Source: an uncultured Sutterella sp.
Lineage (GTDB): Bacteria; Pseudomonadota; Gammaproteobacteria; Burkholderiales; Burkholderiaceae_F
Assembly: GCA_905202595.1 (NCBI GenBank)
Contig: CAJKSP010000004.1
Span: 1-64,000, forward strand
Length of the DNA: 64,000 nucleotides
Direction: 5' to 3'
A program made the translations under genes and the position numbers. The notes below the pieces were generated by a model. The model had not been told where the DNA came from. It worked only from the letters and a program-made list of their open reading frames with translations, and made no database searches. Shown here one piece after another: positions 61,889 through 64,000 of this stretch. How positions within the stretch are numbered: the first letter of the stretch is position 1; every line of letters begins with the position of its first letter.

Positions 61889-62353
61889 TCAGGCGCGCAG
61901 CTCAAGCGCAGGCTCATCCGCCGCCTTGACATAGGGAGTCATCTTGGCGCGAAGCTCCTCAGGAATAGGCACAGCCCCCAGCTCCCCCAGTTCGTTCTGC
62001 CTGACGCAGACGCAGGTTTCAATGCAGCGCAGCCGCGGCTCGCCCGTCTGCGCGCACTCAATCGTGAAAGCGAATCGGATGGAGCTCGTGCCGACATGCT
62101 CAATCCAGCAGCGGCCAATGCACTCGTCGCCAGGCCGGCTCGGCGCAGCAAAGTCCGTGCGAATGCCCGCTACGGGAAAGCCGACGCCGTACTTGCGGAT
62201 CTCAATGAAGCCCACACCCATGACATCTCCGAGGAAGTCTTCCATCAATTCATTGAGAATGACGTAGTACTGCGGGTGATAAACGATGCCCGCCGGATCG
62301 CAATGGCCGAAATGAATGCGAATGGGCTTTTTGTAGACAAGATGCTTAAGCAT
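61889..62353 (-). CDS. Acyl-CoA thioesterase, 4-hydroxybenzoyl-CoA type
   Basis: A 154-residue hot-dog-fold thioesterase with the 4HBT signature HFGHCDPAGIVYHPQYY at residues 14-30, where the Asp is catalytic. The remainder aligns in outline with 4-hydroxybenzoyl-CoA thioesterase, including a GVGFPVAGIRTDF strand. The substrate is unknown. The ATG at 62353 has no ribosome site, so translation may depend on the upstream KynB-like gene 55 bases away. It converges with murI. Confidence 0.85.
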   Translation of the reverse strand: MLKHLVYKKPIRIHFGHCDPAGIVYHPQYYVILNELMEDFLGDVMGVGFIEIRKYGVGFPVAGIRTDFAAPSRPGDECIGRCWIEHVGTSSIRFAFTIECAQTGEPRLRCIETCVCVRQNELGELGAVPIPEELRAKMTPYVKAADEPALELRA

Positions 62354-62408
62354 GAATTGGACGAGATGACAGCAGTTGAAAAGAATGAGCGCCCAAGCAA
62401 AAGGCGCC

Positions 62409-63038
62409 TCACAGAGATTCGAGCACAGCCCGCACAGGACTCGCTTCTGCGCCTGAAAGCGCAAGAGGGAGCGCGATGAGTCGATACATCCCGGCAGGCA
62501 CAGCGCAAAGGTCAAGATTCTCCAGAATGAACAGTCCGCTCGACAGCGCCAGTCGATGACTAGGCAAGCTTTCAGAATCTGCCGGATCAATGCTCGGCGC
62601 ATCTGTGCCGACAATGCGAACGCCGCGATTCAGCAAGGCTTCAATGAGCTCTGATGAAAGCGGCCGAAAGGCAGTCGTCCATTGCTGGGGCCGTTCGCGC
62701 CGAGTCTTGAAGAGGACCCTTGGCGGAAGCGGCCGCTGCATGCAGGAGACAAGCGCAGCCGGCTCGATTGCATGAAGAGTCGCCTCTGCTGAGAGATCAA
62801 TGACGATGCAAGGACCAATAAACGGCTCAAGCGGCAAAGAAGCCGCATCGAGCGCGCCGTCAAACAGATGCAGCGGCGCATCGACATGCGCGCCGTCATG
62901 CGGCGACATGGCAATGACCGAAACATTGGCGCCGCAAGCCGCATCCGTACGCGACCGCCAGCTGACGCTGAAGGGATCGTCGCCAGGAAAAATGGGCGAC
63001 GACGGCGTGAGCGGCGGCGTAATGTCCCAAAGCTTCAT
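62409..63038 (-). CDS. kynB: Kynurenine formamidase-like cyclase family hydrolase
   Basis: A 209-residue metal hydrolase of the cyclase/KynB family. The metal motif HDGAHVDAPLH is at about 54-64, the N-terminus WDITPPLTPSSPIFPGDDPF is typical, and the C-terminal segment with LPSHRL, ILENLDL and VPAGMYRLIALPLALSG matches KynB well. KynB hydrolyses N-formylkynurenine to kynurenine, but kynA and kynU are absent here, so a different amide substrate is possible. GAGGGG lies nine bases before the ATG. The thioesterase gene follows. Confidence 0.82.
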   Translation of the reverse strand: MKLWDITPPLTPSSPIFPGDDPFSVSWRSRTDAACGANVSVIAMSPHDGAHVDAPLHLFDGALDAASLPLEPFIGPCIVIDLSAEATLHAIEPAALVSCMQRPLPPRVLFKTRRERPQQWTTAFRPLSSELIEALLNRGVRIVGTDAPSIDPADSESLPSHRLALSSGLFILENLDLCAVPAGMYRLIALPLALSGAEASPVRAVLESL

Positions 63039-63232
63039 CAACAATTGCCCCTCAATAACCATGCAGCGAGATTGAAAGCAGTGACTTTAGCGCAGGTTCG
63101 CCGCTTCAGGCTTGCATCATGTCGACAGCCTGAGCCGTCGGGAGGTGCTCCTATACTTGCGTCAGCTGAACTTATCCTGGAGGCGCTGCTTCCTCCCCCT
63201 GCATGAAGGCAGGAGAGGAACACCGATTGCCG

Positions 63233-63808
63233 ATGACTCAAAAATGGACAGCACAAGCTCTTTCTGATTTTCTCTTTTCTCGCTCGTCGCTCGGACCCAA
63301 GCATTTCGGCGAGCCCGCACCTGATGCGCATACGCTCGAACTCGCTGCCCGAGCAGCACAGGCTGCGCCCTACCACACCGCGCCTGACGACAAAAGCGAA
63401 AGCTTTCCCGTGACATTCACGGTAATCGAATCGCGCAGCAAGCTCGCCGACCTTTTTGAAGCGACGCTGCCGCCTGAAGCAAGCGATGCAGAGCGCAACA
63501 AGGCGAGAAGTAAGGCAGAGAAAGGCGCATGCTGCATCGCCGTCATCGCACGGCACGCCCCAGAAAGCGCTTCATCTCGATGCGAAAAGGAGCTCGCCAT
63601 GACGGCAGGCGCAGCGCTGATGAACTTTCTGAATGTCTTGCATGCTGCAGGCTTCGCCGCAAAGACTGTCTCTGCCAAATCTTTTTCCAATCCGGCCGGA
63701 CTCTACGACCCGTCTAAAGAAGAGCTACTTTGCTTTGTGCTCTGCGGCTCTCCCAAGTCGGCACTCTCTCCGCGCAATGAAAAGCCGTCCTTGCTTAAGC
63801 ACTGGTGA
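63233..63808 (+). CDS. Nitroreductase-family protein (YdjA-like)
   Basis: A 191-residue protein resembling short FMN-dependent nitroreductases such as E. coli YdjA: an N-terminal FLFSRSSLGPKHF segment with SRSS, Pro-rich PDAHTLELAARAAQAAPYH, a middle AVIARH strand, EKELAMTAGAALMNFLNVLHAAGF, and a LLCFVLCGSP end. The Arg-Arg FMN-phosphate motif is altered to Arg-Ser-Ser, so FMN binding is not assured. The start could be the ATG at 63233, a TTG at 63227 (best spaced from AGGAGAGGAA), or an ATG at 63203. It is divergent from the KynB-like gene. Confidence 0.72.
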   Translation: MTQKWTAQALSDFLFSRSSLGPKHFGEPAPDAHTLELAARAAQAAPYHTAPDDKSESFPVTFTVIESRSKLADLFEATLPPEASDAERNKARSKAEKGACCIAVIARHAPESASSRCEKELAMTAGAALMNFLNVLHAAGFAAKTVSAKSFSNPAGLYDPSKEELLCFVLCGSPKSALSPRNEKPSLLKHW

Positions 63809-63857
63809 ACTGGAAAATCAAAAGAAACGCCGACACTGCTGGTCCGCCTTATCGCGC

Positions 63858-64000
63858 TCAAGAATGCGCACTGGCGGCGGCAGCCTTCTTCACCGCCTCG
63901 GCCTCGCGGCGCAGAACTTCGGCTCGGGCCTGCGCCGCTTCCTGGATTTGGGCGGTGCGCCACATGTCTGCGGTCTGCTCCGCTACGGCGCGCATTGTTT
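63858..64000 (-). CDS. 3' end of an unidentified Ala/Glu-rich protein (partial)
   Basis: The last 47 residues of a gene that enters from the right edge, ending in TGA at 63858. The sequence (AEQTADMWRTAQIQ and on through QARAEVLRREAEA) is a charged, amphipathic helix rich in Ala, Glu, Arg and Gln, unlike the Arg/Ser/Pro-rich frames around it, and so is probably real. Phasins and similar granule- or coiled-coil proteins end like this, but the fragment is too short for a name. Confidence 0.5.
   Translation of the reverse strand, partial: TMRAVAEQTADMWRTAQIQEAAQARAEVLRREAEAVKKAAAASAHS

Overview
The window is chromosomal DNA of a Gram-negative betaproteobacterium, most likely of the order Burkholderiales and close to the Sutterellaceae (gut anaerobes related to Sutterella and Parasutterella). 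This rests on local gene orders typical of the order (yhbY | rlmE-ftsH-folP-glmM; dnaX-ybaB-recR; gyrA-serC-cmk-rpsA-ihfB-lapB; trxA-rho; purC-purE-purK-sua5), on the outer-membrane and LPS genes, on high GC, and on the loss of several genes that free-living Burkholderiales keep in these clusters. The species assignment is inference. Almost everything is housekeeping; I found no prophage, insertion sequence, CRISPR array, rRNA operon or toxin-antitoxin pair.

Layout. 0-5 kb: divergent molybdenum-cofactor genes mobA and moeA, then a WYL-regulator/metallophosphoesterase pair. 5-12 kb: lolA and ftsK, an aspartate/glutamate-type racemase, trxB, an Smr-domain protein, a TRIC-family channel, glnB. 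12-19 kb: glmM, folP, ftsH and rlmE, with yhbY divergent, then greA. 19-25 kb: gmhA-recR-modD, then ybaB and dnaX (frame-interrupted), a LysE exporter and the 4.5S SRP RNA. 25-31 kb: trxA-rho, nadE with a reduced glutaminase half, hemC-hemD, and type B rpmE. 31-37 kb: membrane proteins (GT-C-like, MATE), a radical SAM protein, and an unrecognised two-helix membrane protein. 37-46 kb: htpX, lapB, ihfB, rpsA, cmk, serC, gyrA. 46-53 kb: mtaD, an OmpA-like protein, gph, tmRNA, an AsmA-like protein, tRNA-Thr. 53-64 kb: tsaE-amiC, fba, dgkA, purC-purE-purK-sua5, a YffB-like protein and murI, a thioesterase with a KynB-like hydrolase, a nitroreductase-like protein, and the 3' end of a gene running off the edge.

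Common themes are envelope building (glmM, murI, amiC, gmhA, lapB, lolA, ftsK, dgkA), replication and repair (dnaX, recR, gyrA), translation (rpsA, rlmE, yhbY, tmRNA, tRNA, 4.5S RNA, tsaE, sua5) and purine synthesis. Both threonylcarbamoyl-adenosine genes tsaE and sua5 are present. mobA, moeA and modD together imply molybdoenzymes.

The points most worth a second look are: (1) dnaX needs a +1 shift to join a 430-residue gamma-like product to the tau C-terminal domain; (2) nadE has lost the middle of its glutaminase domain, including the catalytic Lys and Cys; (3) gyrA carries Asn and Gln at the positions of E. coli Ser83 and Asp87; (4) modD sits between ybaB and recR and overlaps recR; (5) conserved clusters lack lapA, the aromatic genes and ubiG. 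I see no clearly new defence or mobile system, and I have not stretched the evidence to claim one.
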